Below are positions 7,185 to 13,869 of a stretch of 13,869 nucleotides of DNA, piece by piece. The notes beneath the pieces were generated by a model that worked only from the letters and a program-made list of their open reading frames with translations, had not been told where the DNA came from and did no database searches. Made by a program: the position numbers and the translations under genes. Origin of the DNA: an uncultured Kangiella sp. (GTDB taxonomy: Bacteria; Pseudomonadota; Gammaproteobacteria; Enterobacterales; DSM-103792); the NCBI GenBank assembly GCA_946481205.1, contig CAMLNB010000087.1, positions 1 through 13,869 of the forward strand, in the 5' to 3' direction. Position 1 is the stretch's first letter; each line of letters starts with the position of its first letter.

Positions 7185-8833
7185 AGTGGTGGCGACTGTT
7201 CTGGCGCACGCTCGCCATTTTGCGGGTGCTGATCCATTACCGCATCGACGGCGATATTGATGTCCAACCGGCGCGGCCCTTGTTGCTGCTGCTGCGCGTA
7301 TTGTTCTTCTGGCAACCGCGTTGCTCGGCGACCTTGGCGCGCGGCGAGCGGCTGCGATCGGCGCTGGTCCAGCTTGGCCCGATCTTCGTCAAGTTCGGCC
7401 AGATGCTTTCCACTCGCCGCGATCTGCTACCGCCCGATCTGGCCGATGCCTTGGCGCAATTACAGGACAAGGTACCGCCGTTCGATTCGGCGGTGGCAGT
7501 CCGTGAGATCGAAACGGCGCTCGGCCAGTCGGTGGCCAGTGCCTTCGCCCGCTTTGATAGCACGCCACTGGCTTCGGCCTCGGTTGCGCAGGTGCATGCG
7601 GCAACCTTGCTCGATGGCCACGATGTGGTGGTCAAGATTATTCGGCCCGGTATCCGGACCAAGATCCTCGCCGATCTGGAATTGCTGCATGCACTGGCCA
7701 AGCTGATCGAACGACTGCATATTGATGGCAAGCGCTTGCGACCGCGCGAAGTCATCGCCGATTACGAACATACCTTGCTGGATGAACTCGATCTGCGTAT
7801 CGAGGCCGCCAATACCACGGCGCTGAAGCGCAATTTTGCCGACGGCGAGCTGCTCTATGTGCCGGACATTCACTGGTCGTTGGTGCGTGAGAATCTGCTG
7901 GTGATTGAACGCATTCATGGTATCCCTATCGGCGATATCGATGCTCTCAGAGCCGCTGGTGTCGATATGGCGGAATTGTCGGCGCGCGGCGTCAAGATTT
8001 TCTTCACCCAGGTGTTTCGCGACCGCTACTTCCATGCCGACATGCACCCCGGCAACATTTTTGTTGATGTCAGCAATCCAAAGAAGCCACGTTACATCGC
8101 CATCGACTGCGCGATCATGGGCTCGCTCGATGAGCGTGACCAGGTTTATCTGGCCGAAAACTTTGTGGCTTTTTTCAATCGCGATTACCGCCGCATTGCC
8201 GAGCTGCATGTGCAATCAGGCTGGGTACCGGCCGGTACCCGGGTCGAAGCTTTTGAAGCGGCGGTGCGCGCCAACTGCGAGCCGATTTTCGGCAAGCCTC
8301 TGGCGGAAATTTCGTTCGGCGTTTTCCTGCTACAGCTGTTTCAGACCGCACGCCGTTTCAATATGAGTGTGCAACCGCAGCTGGTGCTGCTGCAGAAAAC
8401 GCTGTTCTACATTGAGGGCCTGGGTCGCCAGCTTTATCCGGAACTGGATTTGTGGAAAACCGCCAAGCCGTATCTGGAAGAGTGGACCCGCGAGCGCACC
8501 AGCCCGCGCCGGCTGCTGAAGCGGCTCGCTGAACGGGCGCCGATCTGGCTGAACGAGATTCCAGCGGTACCGGAGTTGGCGTTGGCGGCGCTGCGTGCCC
8601 GCGCCGATGCCGGGCAGCTCGCCGAAGGCGGTCGTCAATTGCGTCAAACACTGGTCCGCGAAGGCCGCAACCGCATTGCCGCGCAGCGTCAGTTGGCCGG
8701 TGTGGTCTTGCTGGTCCTGGGCCTGGCTGCACTGGCTTGGCCGGCATTGCCGCGTGCTGCAGCGTTGGTGTTGCTGGTCGGCGGCGCCTATCTGGGCTTG
8801 ACTGGCAGCTGGCTGCGTCGGCGCGGACATTGA
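7181..8833 (+). CDS. ubiB: UbiB, kinase-like ATPase of ubiquinone biosynthesis
   Basis: UbiB is a membrane-bound atypical kinase-like ATPase (ADCK/COQ8 family) needed for ubiquinone synthesis, thought to mobilise the hydrophobic intermediates. The 550 residues (E. coli 546) include the family KxGQ motif as KFGQ (71-74), the Ala-rich loop ASASVAQVH, catalytic Lys152 in VVVKI, the ExD segment [15 protein letters not shown], and the metal-binding triplet at 309-311, which reads DCA. E. coli has DCG here and other relatives DFG. Two membrane helices lie in the last 55 residues, as in E. coli. Start GTG 7181 is preceded by GGGAG at 7169-7173 and overlaps the ubiJ stop by 4 nt. The Gly-to-Ala change is the only odd catalytic residue. 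The rest of the active site is intact, so I expect a working protein. Confidence 0.97.
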   Translation: MKWWRLFWRTLAILRVLIHYRIDGDIDVQPARPLLLLLRVLFFWQPRCSATLARGERLRSALVQLGPIFVKFGQMLSTRRDLLPPDLADALAQLQDKVPPFDSAVAVREIETALGQSVASAFARFDSTPLASASVAQVHAATLLDGHDVVVKIIRPGIRTKILADLELLHALAKLIERLHIDGKRLRPREVIADYEHTLLDELDLRIEAANTTALKRNFADGELLYVPDIHWSLVRENLLVIERIHGIPIGDIDALRAAGVDMAELSARGVKIFFTQVFRDRYFHADMHPGNIFVDVSNPKKPRYIAIDCAIMGSLDERDQVYLAENFVAFFNRDYRRIAELHVQSGWVPAGTRVEAFEAAVRANCEPIFGKPLAEISFGVFLLQLFQTARRFNMSVQPQLVLLQKTLFYIEGLGRQLYPELDLWKTAKPYLEEWTRERTSPRRLLKRLAERAPIWLNEIPAVPELALAALRARADAGQLAEGGRQLRQTLVREGRNRIAAQRQLAGVVLLVLGLAALAWPALPRAAALVLLVGGAYLGLTGSWLRRRGH

Positions 8834-8838
8834 TGCCG

Positions 8839-8856
8839 GCATGGCCGCCGCCATGC
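8839..8856 (+). other. Hairpin just after ubiB
   Basis: GCATGGC at 8839-8845 pairs perfectly with GCCATGC at 8850-8856 around a four-base loop (CGCC). It starts five bases after the ubiB stop. No T-tract follows, so it is not a classical terminator. It could protect the ubi mRNA 3' end or mark the end of the ubiEJB unit. The 147-nt gap from 8834 to 8980 holds nothing else that I can support. Confidence 0.4.
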
Positions 8857-8980
8857 GCAAATTGCAACATTTGGCGCAGGCGCTGGCCCAGGGGTTCGGA
8901 GTAACATGGCTCCCCTGCCTGCGGCGGTTTATTCGTACCAGCGCGGCAGCAGGGCTGAGATCCAGTCACAGGGAGACGCG

Positions 8981-9319
8981 ATGAGCGATTGCATTTTCTG
9001 TCGAATCGTTGCCGGGGAGATTCCGGCCGGCATCGTCTATCAGGACGAGCACGTGATTGCCTTCAAGGATATTCACCCGAAAGCAACCGTGCACATCCTG
9101 CTGGTGCCGCGCAAACATATTGCGACGCTGGCCGATGCGGAGCCGGCCGATCAAGCGCTGCTCGGACATATGGCGCTGACCTTGCCCAAGATCGCTCGCG
9201 AACAAGGTTTGGAAACTGGTTTCCGCACGGTGCTGAACACCGGTCGTGGCGGCGGTCAGGAAGTGTTTCATATGCATTACCACCTGCTCGGTGGCAAGGC
9301 CTTACCGTTTACTGTTTGA
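8981..9319 (+). CDS. hinT: HIT-family nucleotide hydrolase (HinT-type)
   Basis: Histidine-triad proteins of the HinT branch hydrolyse the phosphoramidate bond of adenosine 5'-phosphoramidates and aminoacyl-adenylates in the cytoplasm. The 112 residues start with CIFCRIVAGEIPA (Cys4 and Cys7), then FKDIHPKATVHILLVPRKH. They end with the histidine triad HMHYHLL (His97, 99, 101), followed by GG. ATG 8981 has GGGAGA at 8971-8976 upstream and gives the usual family start. The upstream in-frame ATG at 8906 adds 25 residues with no family match. In Pseudomonas this slot between ubiB and tatA holds hisI and hisE. Here a HIT gene is the only occupant. The assignment to HinT rather than another HIT branch rests on length and the N-terminal CxxC. 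Confidence 0.93.
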   Translation: MSDCIFCRIVAGEIPAGIVYQDEHVIAFKDIHPKATVHILLVPRKHIATLADAEPADQALLGHMALTLPKIAREQGLETGFRTVLNTGRGGGQEVFHMHYHLLGGKALPFTV

Positions 9320-9339
9320 ATCATATGTTGTTGAAAGCA

Positions 9340-9355
9340 GCCGCGTTGCCGCGGC
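9340..9355 (+). other. GC-rich hairpin upstream of tatA
   Basis: GCCGCG at 9340-9345 pairs with CGCGGC at 9350-9355 around a four-base loop (TTGC). It lies between the hinT stop and the tatA ribosome-binding site, and no T-run follows. It may shape the 5' end or processing of the tat mRNA. This is inference from structure alone. Confidence 0.35.
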
Positions 9356-9380
9356 GATTTGCACAATCGAGGTAGTCATC

Positions 9381-9566
9381 ATGGGTTTGGGTATCTGGGA
9401 AATCATTGCCATTCTGGTCATCGTGCTGCTGCTGTTCGGTACCAAGAAGATTGCCAATATCGGTTCCGATCTGGGCGCTGCCATCAAAGGCTTCAAAAAG
9501 TCGATGCGCGACGGTGAAGAAGAAGTCAAAACTGACAGCAAATCGGACGACAACAAGAAAGCCTGA
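9381..9566 (+). CDS. tatA: Sec-independent translocase subunit TatA
   Basis: TatA polymerises in the inner membrane to let folded, twin-arginine-signal proteins cross. The 61 residues form the standard TatA layout: a short N-terminus MGLGIWE, one membrane helix (about 5-18), the hinge FGTKK with Phe19-Gly20, an amphipathic helix with IGSDLGAAIKGFKKSM, and a short acidic, Lys-rich tail. It is shorter than E. coli TatA (89) because the tail is brief, which is within the family range. GAGGT at 9369-9373 lies 7 nt before ATG 9381. The longer in-frame extension starting near 9246 runs through the hinT gene and is rejected. tatB starts 5 nt after the stop. Confidence 0.96.
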   Translation: MGLGIWEIIAILVIVLLLFGTKKIANIGSDLGAAIKGFKKSMRDGEEEVKTDSKSDDNKKA

Positions 9567-9571
9567 ACACA

Positions 9572-9946
9572 ATGTTCGACGTCAGCTTCTTTGAACTGAT
9601 CATTATCGGTCTGATTGCACTGCTGGTGCTGGGGCCGACCAAGCTGTTGGAAGTGGCTCGCTTCAGCGGTCGCTGGCTTGGTCGTATCCGGCGCCAGTTC
9701 AATGACATGAAAAGCGATATTGACCGCGAATTGCAGCTCGAAGAAATGCGCACCCGACTGGCTGCAGAAGAGCGCGCATTGCGAGAAAACCTGTCGATCA
9801 ATCCGGTTGAGCCGAGCATCGCCAAACCGGTGACCGAGACCGCGCCAAGTAGCGCGGCGGCAGAGCCGGCCGCGGCTGACGCGGCCAGCTCTGATCCGGT
9901 TCGTCCCGATGCCAATACGCCCGGTAGCAAGGAGCCGGTTTCGTGA
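9572..9946 (+). CDS. tatB: Sec-independent translocase subunit TatB
   Basis: TatB pairs with TatC to form the receptor for twin-arginine signal peptides. The 124 residues begin MFDVSFFEL, with the conserved Glu8, then one membrane helix and the hinge LGPTKL (Gly21-Pro22) that separates TatB from TatA. A long amphipathic, charged helix follows (about 30-75). The last 40 residues are rich in Ala, Pro, Ser and Glu and are probably disordered, as in many TatB tails. The stop overlaps the tatC start by 4 nt (GTGA). The AAGGAG for tatC lies inside the tatB tail. Confidence 0.96.
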   Translation: MFDVSFFELIIIGLIALLVLGPTKLLEVARFSGRWLGRIRRQFNDMKSDIDRELQLEEMRTRLAAEERALRENLSINPVEPSIAKPVTETAPSSAAAEPAAADAASSDPVRPDANTPGSKEPVS

Positions 9947-10707
9947 GTCAACCGAGTCCTGCTCGCAGCAACGAAATGCCGCTGATTGCGCACCTGCTGG
10001 AGTTGCGCAGTCGTTTGGTCAAGGCCGCTGCTGCCGTTGCCATCTGTTTTGTTCCGCTGATCTATTACGCCAACGAACTCTACGCGCTTTTTGCGCAGCC
10101 CTTGGTCAAGTTTCTGCCGGCCGGCTCGTCGATGATTGCCACCGACGTGGCGTCACAGTTCTTCGCGCCGTTCAAGCTGGCCCTGGTCGCGGCGATCATC
10201 GCGGCGATGCCGGTTGTGATCTATCAAGTCTGGGCTTTTATCCGGCCTGGGCTGTACAAGCATGAACGTCGGCTGGCCTTTCCCATATTGGCTTCCGCCG
10301 TCGTGCTGTTCTATGTCGGCATGGCATTCGCCTATTTCGTTGTTTTTCCGGTGATCTTCGGATTCTTCGCCAGCATCCAGATTGAGGGCGTGACCTATCT
10401 GCCCGATATCAAGATGTACTTTGATTTTGCGCTGTTCCTGTTCTTCGCCTTCGGTATCTGCTTCGAAATTCCGGTCGCGGTGTTGCTGCTGGTCAAGATG
10501 GGGGTGGTGCCGGTGCAGAAGTTGAAGGAATGGCGCCCGTACATGATTGTCGCTGCATTTGTGGTTGCAGCAGTGCTGACACCGCCGGATCCGGTTTCGC
10601 AGACCATGCTGGCTGTGCCGATGTGCTTGTTATACGAATTGGGTGTGCTGGCAGCGCGCTTGCTGAGCCGGCCAAAGCCGGAAGTCGAACCGTCGACGAC
10701 GTCCTGA
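9943..10707 (+). CDS. tatC: Sec-independent translocase subunit TatC
   Basis: TatC is the six-helix membrane core that binds the twin-arginine motif together with TatB. The 254 residues (E. coli 258) carry the cytoplasmic N-terminal motif HLLELRSRL (17-25), the periplasmic loop IATDVASQFF, YQVWAFIRPGLYKHERR on the cytoplasmic side, MAFAYFVVFP, FGICFEIPVA, and LTPPDPVSQT near the last helices. Start GTG 9943 has AAGGAG at 9929-9934, 8 nt upstream. An internal ATG at 9976 would give a very short N-terminus with no ribosome-binding site. It is translationally coupled to tatB. The next gene follows after 15 nt. Confidence 0.97.
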   Translation: MSQPSPARSNEMPLIAHLLELRSRLVKAAAAVAICFVPLIYYANELYALFAQPLVKFLPAGSSMIATDVASQFFAPFKLALVAAIIAAMPVVIYQVWAFIRPGLYKHERRLAFPILASAVVLFYVGMAFAYFVVFPVIFGFFASIQIEGVTYLPDIKMYFDFALFLFFAFGICFEIPVAVLLLVKMGVVPVQKLKEWRPYMIVAAFVVAAVLTPPDPVSQTMLAVPMCLLYELGVLAARLLSRPKPEVEPSTTS

Positions 10708-10722
10708 TCGGAGCCAACCAGA

Positions 10723-11238
10723 ATGAAATCCCTGATCCTGTTGCTGAGTGCTGTGCTGCCGGTTGATGAACAGGCTTTGCAGCAATGCCGCAGCATGGCG
10801 GACAATAATCGTCGACTGGCATGTTACGACACGCTGTTTGCCGCCAGCACTACCGTTACCTCGGTAGCGACCAAACCGGAAAGTGCTGCCGAGCCTGTTC
10901 CGGCCACGCCCGTTGCGATTGTCGCGCAGCCGGCGGCGGTCGCGCCAGCAACGCCAGCGTTACGCGGTCAAACCAGTGCAGAGTTTGGTCTGGAACAAAA
11001 AGCGGTGGAAACCCAGCTGGACGCGATCGAGAGTCGCATTGTTGGCGAGTTTCGCGGCTGGCAAGCCAAGAGCAAAATCACCCTGGAAAATGGCCAGGTC
11101 TGGCAGATCAGTGACGGTAGTCGTGGCGTCTACAAACTGGACAGCCCGGCCGTGCGGATCGAGCGTGGCATGCTCGGCGTCTTCTTCCTGAAGATCGAAG
11201 GTGCAAATCGATCGCCAAAGGTCAAACGCCTGCAGTAA
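10723..11238 (+). CDS. Uncharacterised, probably exported protein with a CYD motif
   Basis: I do not recognise a named function. The 171 residues begin with a short, mostly hydrophobic stretch ([13 protein letters not shown]) that looks like a weak signal peptide. The next part has the spaced cysteines C22 and C34 in the pattern C-x11-C within RRLACYD, a signature seen near the N-terminus of VasI/TagO-like type VI secretion accessory proteins and of many unassigned proteobacterial secreted proteins. Residues about 41-85 form an Ala/Pro/Val linker. The C-terminal domain (about 87-171) has [18 protein letters not shown] and a Gly-rich strand ending in V-K-R, which suggests a small beta fold. 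A GGAG lies upstream of ATG 10723. An in-frame stop (the tatC stop) rules out a longer start. There are no other type VI genes here, so a type VI role is not implied. Confidence 0.8.
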   Translation: MKSLILLLSAVLPVDEQALQQCRSMADNNRRLACYDTLFAASTTVTSVATKPESAAEPVPATPVAIVAQPAAVAPATPALRGQTSAEFGLEQKAVETQLDAIESRIVGEFRGWQAKSKITLENGQVWQISDGSRGVYKLDSPAVRIERGMLGVFFLKIEGANRSPKVKRLQ

Positions 11239-11258
11239 TTGGCGACGACTCGCCTGCC

Positions 11259-12038
11259 ATGTGGGTGGATATTGGTGTCAATCTGGGGGCCAGCCAGTTC
11301 GCAGTGGATGAAGCGGACGTGGTCGCGCGAGCGGCCGAGGCTGGTGTCAGTCGTTTTCTCATTACCGGCACCTCGCTGAGCGAAAGTGCGACGGCGCTGG
11401 TGCTTGCCGAGCGTTATCAACAGTTCGCAACGGTCGGCGTGCACCCACATCATGCCAGCGAATGGCAAACCGATTCGGCAGATACCTTGCGCAAGCTGGC
11501 GGCACACCCGCGTGCCTGCGCCATTGGCGAATGCGGGCTCGATTTCAATCGCAACTTCTCCACACCGGCCGCACAAGAAATGGCGTTCACTGCTCAGCTG
11601 GCGCTGGCGGCGGAATTGCAGCGACCGGTTTTTCTGCACTGCCGCGATGCGCACACGCGTTTCCTGACCTTGTTGAAGCCATGGTTATCCACGTTGCCGG
11701 GTGCGGTGCTGCATTGCTTCACCGGCGATGAACAAGAATTGCAGGAATGCTTGGCGGCCGGTTTGTCGATCGGCATCACCGGTTGGATCTGCGATGAGCG
11801 CCGCGGCCAAACCTTGCTGGCGCTGCTGCCACAGATTCCGTTGGATCGTTTGCTGCTGGAAACCGATGCGCCCTGGCTGCTGCCGCGCGATCTGAAACCG
11901 CAGCCGAAACGGCGTCGCAACGAGCCTGCCTTGCTACCGCATATCGCTGCTGTGGTGGCAAAGCAATTGGATGTTCCGCTCAGCGTGCTGGCCGAGCACA
12001 CGACCGCGAATGCCAGACGTTTGTTCGGTTTGCCATGA
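11259..12038 (+). CDS. tatD: TatD-family metal-dependent DNase
   Basis: TatD is a cytoplasmic TIM-barrel metallonuclease (3'-5' DNase, linked to DNA repair and turnover). It is not required for Tat export despite its name. The 259 residues match E. coli TatD closely: start DIGVNL instead of the His-x-His found in most relatives, which is normal for this subgroup; [19 protein letters not shown] with Glu91; HCRDAH with His127; HCFTG with His152; [12 protein letters not shown]; and [12 protein letters not shown] with Asp203. [11 protein letters not shown] completes the signature. The start ATG 11259 fits the E. coli start with one extra residue (Trp2). The ribosome-binding site is weak. The stop at 12036-12038 overlaps an ATG at 12035, the alternative start of the next gene. 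Confidence 0.95.
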   Translation: MWVDIGVNLGASQFAVDEADVVARAAEAGVSRFLITGTSLSESATALVLAERYQQFATVGVHPHHASEWQTDSADTLRKLAAHPRACAIGECGLDFNRNFSTPAAQEMAFTAQLALAAELQRPVFLHCRDAHTRFLTLLKPWLSTLPGAVLHCFTGDEQELQECLAAGLSIGITGWICDERRGQTLLALLPQIPLDRLLLETDAPWLLPRDLKPQPKRRRNEPALLPHIAAVVAKQLDVPLSVLAEHTTANARRLFGLP

Positions 12039-12061
12039 GCCCGACAGCGCAGGAGGCCGCG

Positions 12062-12511
12062 ATGACAGAAACCACAGCAACAGCACCGGCCGGACAATGG
12101 GCGCATGGTCAGTGTTTCTGTGGCGCGGTCCAGATCGCGGTCGAACTGCCAGTGGCTTGGGTGGCCCACTGTCATTGCAGCATGTGCCGTCGCTATCATG
12201 GCGCCGCGTTTGTCACTTGGTTTGGTGTGCGCCACGGTCACTACCGCCTCAACGAGGACGCTATCACCTGGTTTCGCTCATCCGACAGTGCCGAGCGTGG
12301 TCGCTGCCGGCAGTGTGGTTCGGCGTTGCTGTTCCGTTCGAAACGCTGGCCAGAGGAATTGCATATTGTTCTTGCTGCCATGACCGAATCGGTTGGCTGC
12401 GAACCGCAGATGCACGTGTATTATGGCGACGCCGTGGCATGGGCTGGCGTGCAATCAACGCTGCCTTGCCATCGAACGGTACCGAGTGAAACTCCCGCCG
12501 ATCCGACGTGA
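12062..12511 (+). CDS. GFA-family zinc protein (Mss4-like fold)
   Basis: This family is named after glutathione-dependent formaldehyde-activating enzyme, but most members have no known substrate. The 149 residues carry the zinc-binding cysteines in order: C18-x-C20 in QCFCGAV, C37-x-C39-x2-C42 in CHCSMC, and C82-x2-C85 in CRQCGSALL. This is the arrangement of the Mss4-like beta fold. I chose ATG 12062 because a perfect AGGAGG lies at 12051-12056, 5 nt upstream. ATG 12035 is in frame, overlaps the tatD stop as ATGA and would add nine residues, so it cannot be ruled out. It appears as the last gene of the tat-tatD run. A formaldehyde role is not supported by the neighbours. Confidence 0.88.
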   Translation: MTETTATAPAGQWAHGQCFCGAVQIAVELPVAWVAHCHCSMCRRYHGAAFVTWFGVRHGHYRLNEDAITWFRSSDSAERGRCRQCGSALLFRSKRWPEELHIVLAAMTESVGCEPQMHVYYGDAVAWAGVQSTLPCHRTVPSETPADPT

Positions 12512-12554
12512 CCGGCACGCAGTGGAATAAATTCTTACCTCAGGGAATGCAGGC

Positions 12555-13869
12555 ATGTCTGAAGGTCATCAGCTGGCATTGATGCGGCAACGCCGCTTCC
12601 TGCCGTTTTTCTGTACCCAGTTTCTTGGTGCGTTCAATGACAATCTGTTCAAGATTGCGCTGGTCTTGTTGGTTACCTACAGCGGCGTTTACAGCGAAGG
12701 CGAAGTCGGCCTGCTGACCAATATTGCCAACGGCCTGTTTATCCTGCCGTTTTTTCTGTTCTCGGCAACCTTTGGGCAGCTGGCGGACAAACTGGAAAAA
12801 ACCATTCTGATCCGGGCAACCAAGTTGCTTGAAATTGCCATCATGGTGATTGTTGCAATCGGTTTTCATTATCAACATATGCCAACACTGCTGATGGCAT
12901 TGTTTTTGATGGGTACACACTCAAGCTTATTCGGGCCTGTGAAGTTTGGTATCTTGCCTCAACATCTACACCGTGACGAACTAATCGCAGGCAATGGCCT
13001 AGTTGAAATGGGTACGTTTGTCGCGATTCTGCTAGGCCAATTGATTGGTAGCCTTTTTCTAAAAGCAGGAATGATAATGGAAGCCACCGCAGCAATGATC
13101 GGTGTTGCTGTTGCCGGTTATTTCCTTGCGCGCGCTGTACCGTTGGCACCAGCGACCGACCCGAATCTGAAGATCAACTGGAACTTCATCACTGAGACCG
13201 GTCGTCTGCTCAAATACGCTGCCTCGCAGCGGGTGGTTTTTCTGGCCATCCTTGGGATCTCATGGTTCTGGTTCTACGGCGCAATGCTACTTGCTCAGCT
13301 CCCGATCTATGCTGAGCAAACCCTTCGTGGCGATGAGTCAGTTTTTGTGCTTTTGCTGGCAGTGTTTACCATTAGTATCGGGATTGGTTCTTTGCTATGC
13401 GAGCGCCTGTCACAAGGCCGTATTGAAATTGGTCTTGTGCCTTTTGGTTCAATTGGCCTGACAGTATTTGCGCTCGATCTAGCATTCGCCAGTGACATGC
13501 CGGCGAGTGAATCGCTGAGAGCAGTGAGAGAATTTCTGGCAACAGAAGGGAGTTATCGGATTTTGGCCGATATTTTCCTGATTGGCCTGTTCGGTGGATT
13601 CTATATTGTTCCGTTGAATACGATGATTCAGGTACGGACCCCGGAAACACATCTCTCCCGAGTTATCGCCGCCAACAATGTATTAAACGCAGCATTTATG
13701 GTGGTCGCTGCAGGATTGGGCGCCGGATTACTGGCCGCCGGTCTGAGCATTCCGCAGCTGTTTCTTGTACTTGCGCTGCTTAATGTCGCTATCGTCGTTT
13801 ATCTCTACAAACTGGTGCCGGAATTCCTGCTGCGCTTTGTCGCCTGGATCCTGATCAACACGCTCTACC
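12555..13869 (+). CDS. MFS transporter (LplT-like), probably N-terminal part of a transporter/acyltransferase fusion; runs off the window
   Basis: The frame from ATG 12555 stays open to the window edge (438 codons). AGGGA at 12542-12546 lies 8 nt upstream. The N-terminus has the LplT/Aas-transporter signature LGAFNDNLFK, then LPFFLFSATFGQLADK, and a conserved FGPVKFGILP around residue 130, followed by GNGLVEMGTF. Hydrophobicity suggests about 10 to 12 membrane helices. LplT flips lysophospholipids inward for re-acylation. The last residues visible, EFLLRFVAWILINTLY, match the junction seen in proteins that fuse this transporter to a PlsC-type acyltransferase, sometimes with an AMP-binding domain. 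The fusion is inferred, because that part lies outside the window. Base composition and codon use vary along the gene: the 12841-13080 stretch is only about 43% GC and has several CTA and TTA codons. Confidence 0.88.
   Translation, partial: MSEGHQLALMRQRRFLPFFCTQFLGAFNDNLFKIALVLLVTYSGVYSEGEVGLLTNIANGLFILPFFLFSATFGQLADKLEKTILIRATKLLEIAIMVIVAIGFHYQHMPTLLMALFLMGTHSSLFGPVKFGILPQHLHRDELIAGNGLVEMGTFVAILLGQLIGSLFLKAGMIMEATAAMIGVAVAGYFLARAVPLAPATDPNLKINWNFITETGRLLKYAASQRVVFLAILGISWFWFYGAMLLAQLPIYAEQTLRGDESVFVLLLAVFTISIGIGSLLCERLSQGRIEIGLVPFGSIGLTVFALDLAFASDMPASESLRAVREFLATEGSYRILADIFLIGLFGGFYIVPLNTMIQVRTPETHLSRVIAANNVLNAAFMVVAAGLGAGLLAAGLSIPQLFLVLALLNVAIVVYLYKLVPEFLLRFVAWILINTLY

Noticed and set aside
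9302..9329. Promoter for tatA (TTACCG, 16 bases, TATGTT)
   Set aside because: It matches the consensus at only 3 and 4 of 6 positions, too weak to list.
9338..9358. Third REP copy upstream of tatA
   Set aside because: It is a GC-rich hairpin that shares only a loose resemblance with the REP arms and lacks the conserved CTCCTACA end.
10723..11238. Type VI secretion component next to tat genes
   Set aside because: Only the CYD-type motif is shared. No other type VI gene is present, so the link is not supported.
12062..12511. Formaldehyde detoxification gene
   Set aside because: The GFA fold is clear, but no formaldehyde or glutathione pathway genes are nearby, and most family members have other or unknown roles.
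13252..13461. Small plus-strand open frame inside the last gene
   Set aside because: It lies out of frame within the conserved MFS coding sequence and has no ribosome-binding site.
1..13869. A novel defence, mobile or biosynthetic system
   Set aside because: All genes but the CYD-motif protein, the DUF971 protein and the GFA protein have clear housekeeping identities. There are no arrays, integrases, toxin-antitoxin pairs or phage genes.

Overview
This window is a core-genome, housekeeping stretch of a GC-rich gammaproteobacterium. Every gene lies on the + strand. The gene order (priA, argS, a SPOR-domain gene, hslV, hslU, a DUF971 gene, ubiE-ubiJ-ubiB, then tatA-tatB-tatC and tatD) is close to that of Pseudomonas and related lineages, and the proteins match their E. 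coli and Pseudomonas counterparts along their full length. A REP-like inverted pair after the DUF971 gene also resembles Pseudomonas-type REPs. I cannot name a genus from sequence alone. A position in or near Pseudomonadales/Oceanospirillales is an inference.

Layout. Positions 1-753 are the 3' third of priA (replication restart helicase), followed by a C-rich stretch and a likely intrinsic terminator. Positions 937-5654 form a compact run: argS, a membrane-anchored SPOR protein, the HslVU protease-unfoldase pair and a DUF971 protein. Positions 5664-5727 hold the REP-like pair. Positions 5772-8833 encode three ubiquinone biosynthesis proteins (UbiE methyltransferase, UbiJ lipid-binding accessory factor, UbiB kinase-like protein). 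A HIT-family hydrolase gene (8981-9319) sits between the ubi and tat clusters. Positions 9381-12511 hold the twin-arginine translocation genes tatABC, a small probably exported protein with a CYD motif, tatD and a GFA-family zinc protein. An MFS transporter gene starts at 12555 and runs off the window. It resembles the N-terminal transporter part of the LplT-type transporter/acyltransferase fusions.

How the genes work together. HslV and HslU form one ATP-dependent protease. UbiE, UbiJ and UbiB act in membrane-associated quinone synthesis. TatA, TatB and TatC form the Sec-independent exporter. The 4-nt start/stop overlaps (hslU/DUF971, ubiJ/ubiB, tatB/tatC) show tight translational coupling within blocks.

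I see no mobile element body, CRISPR array, tRNA or rRNA, and no convincing new multi-gene system. The points most worth a second look are the REP-like doublet, the DCA substitution in UbiB, the long HslV propeptide, the uncharacterised CYD-motif gene between tatC and tatD, and the patchy base composition of the last gene.
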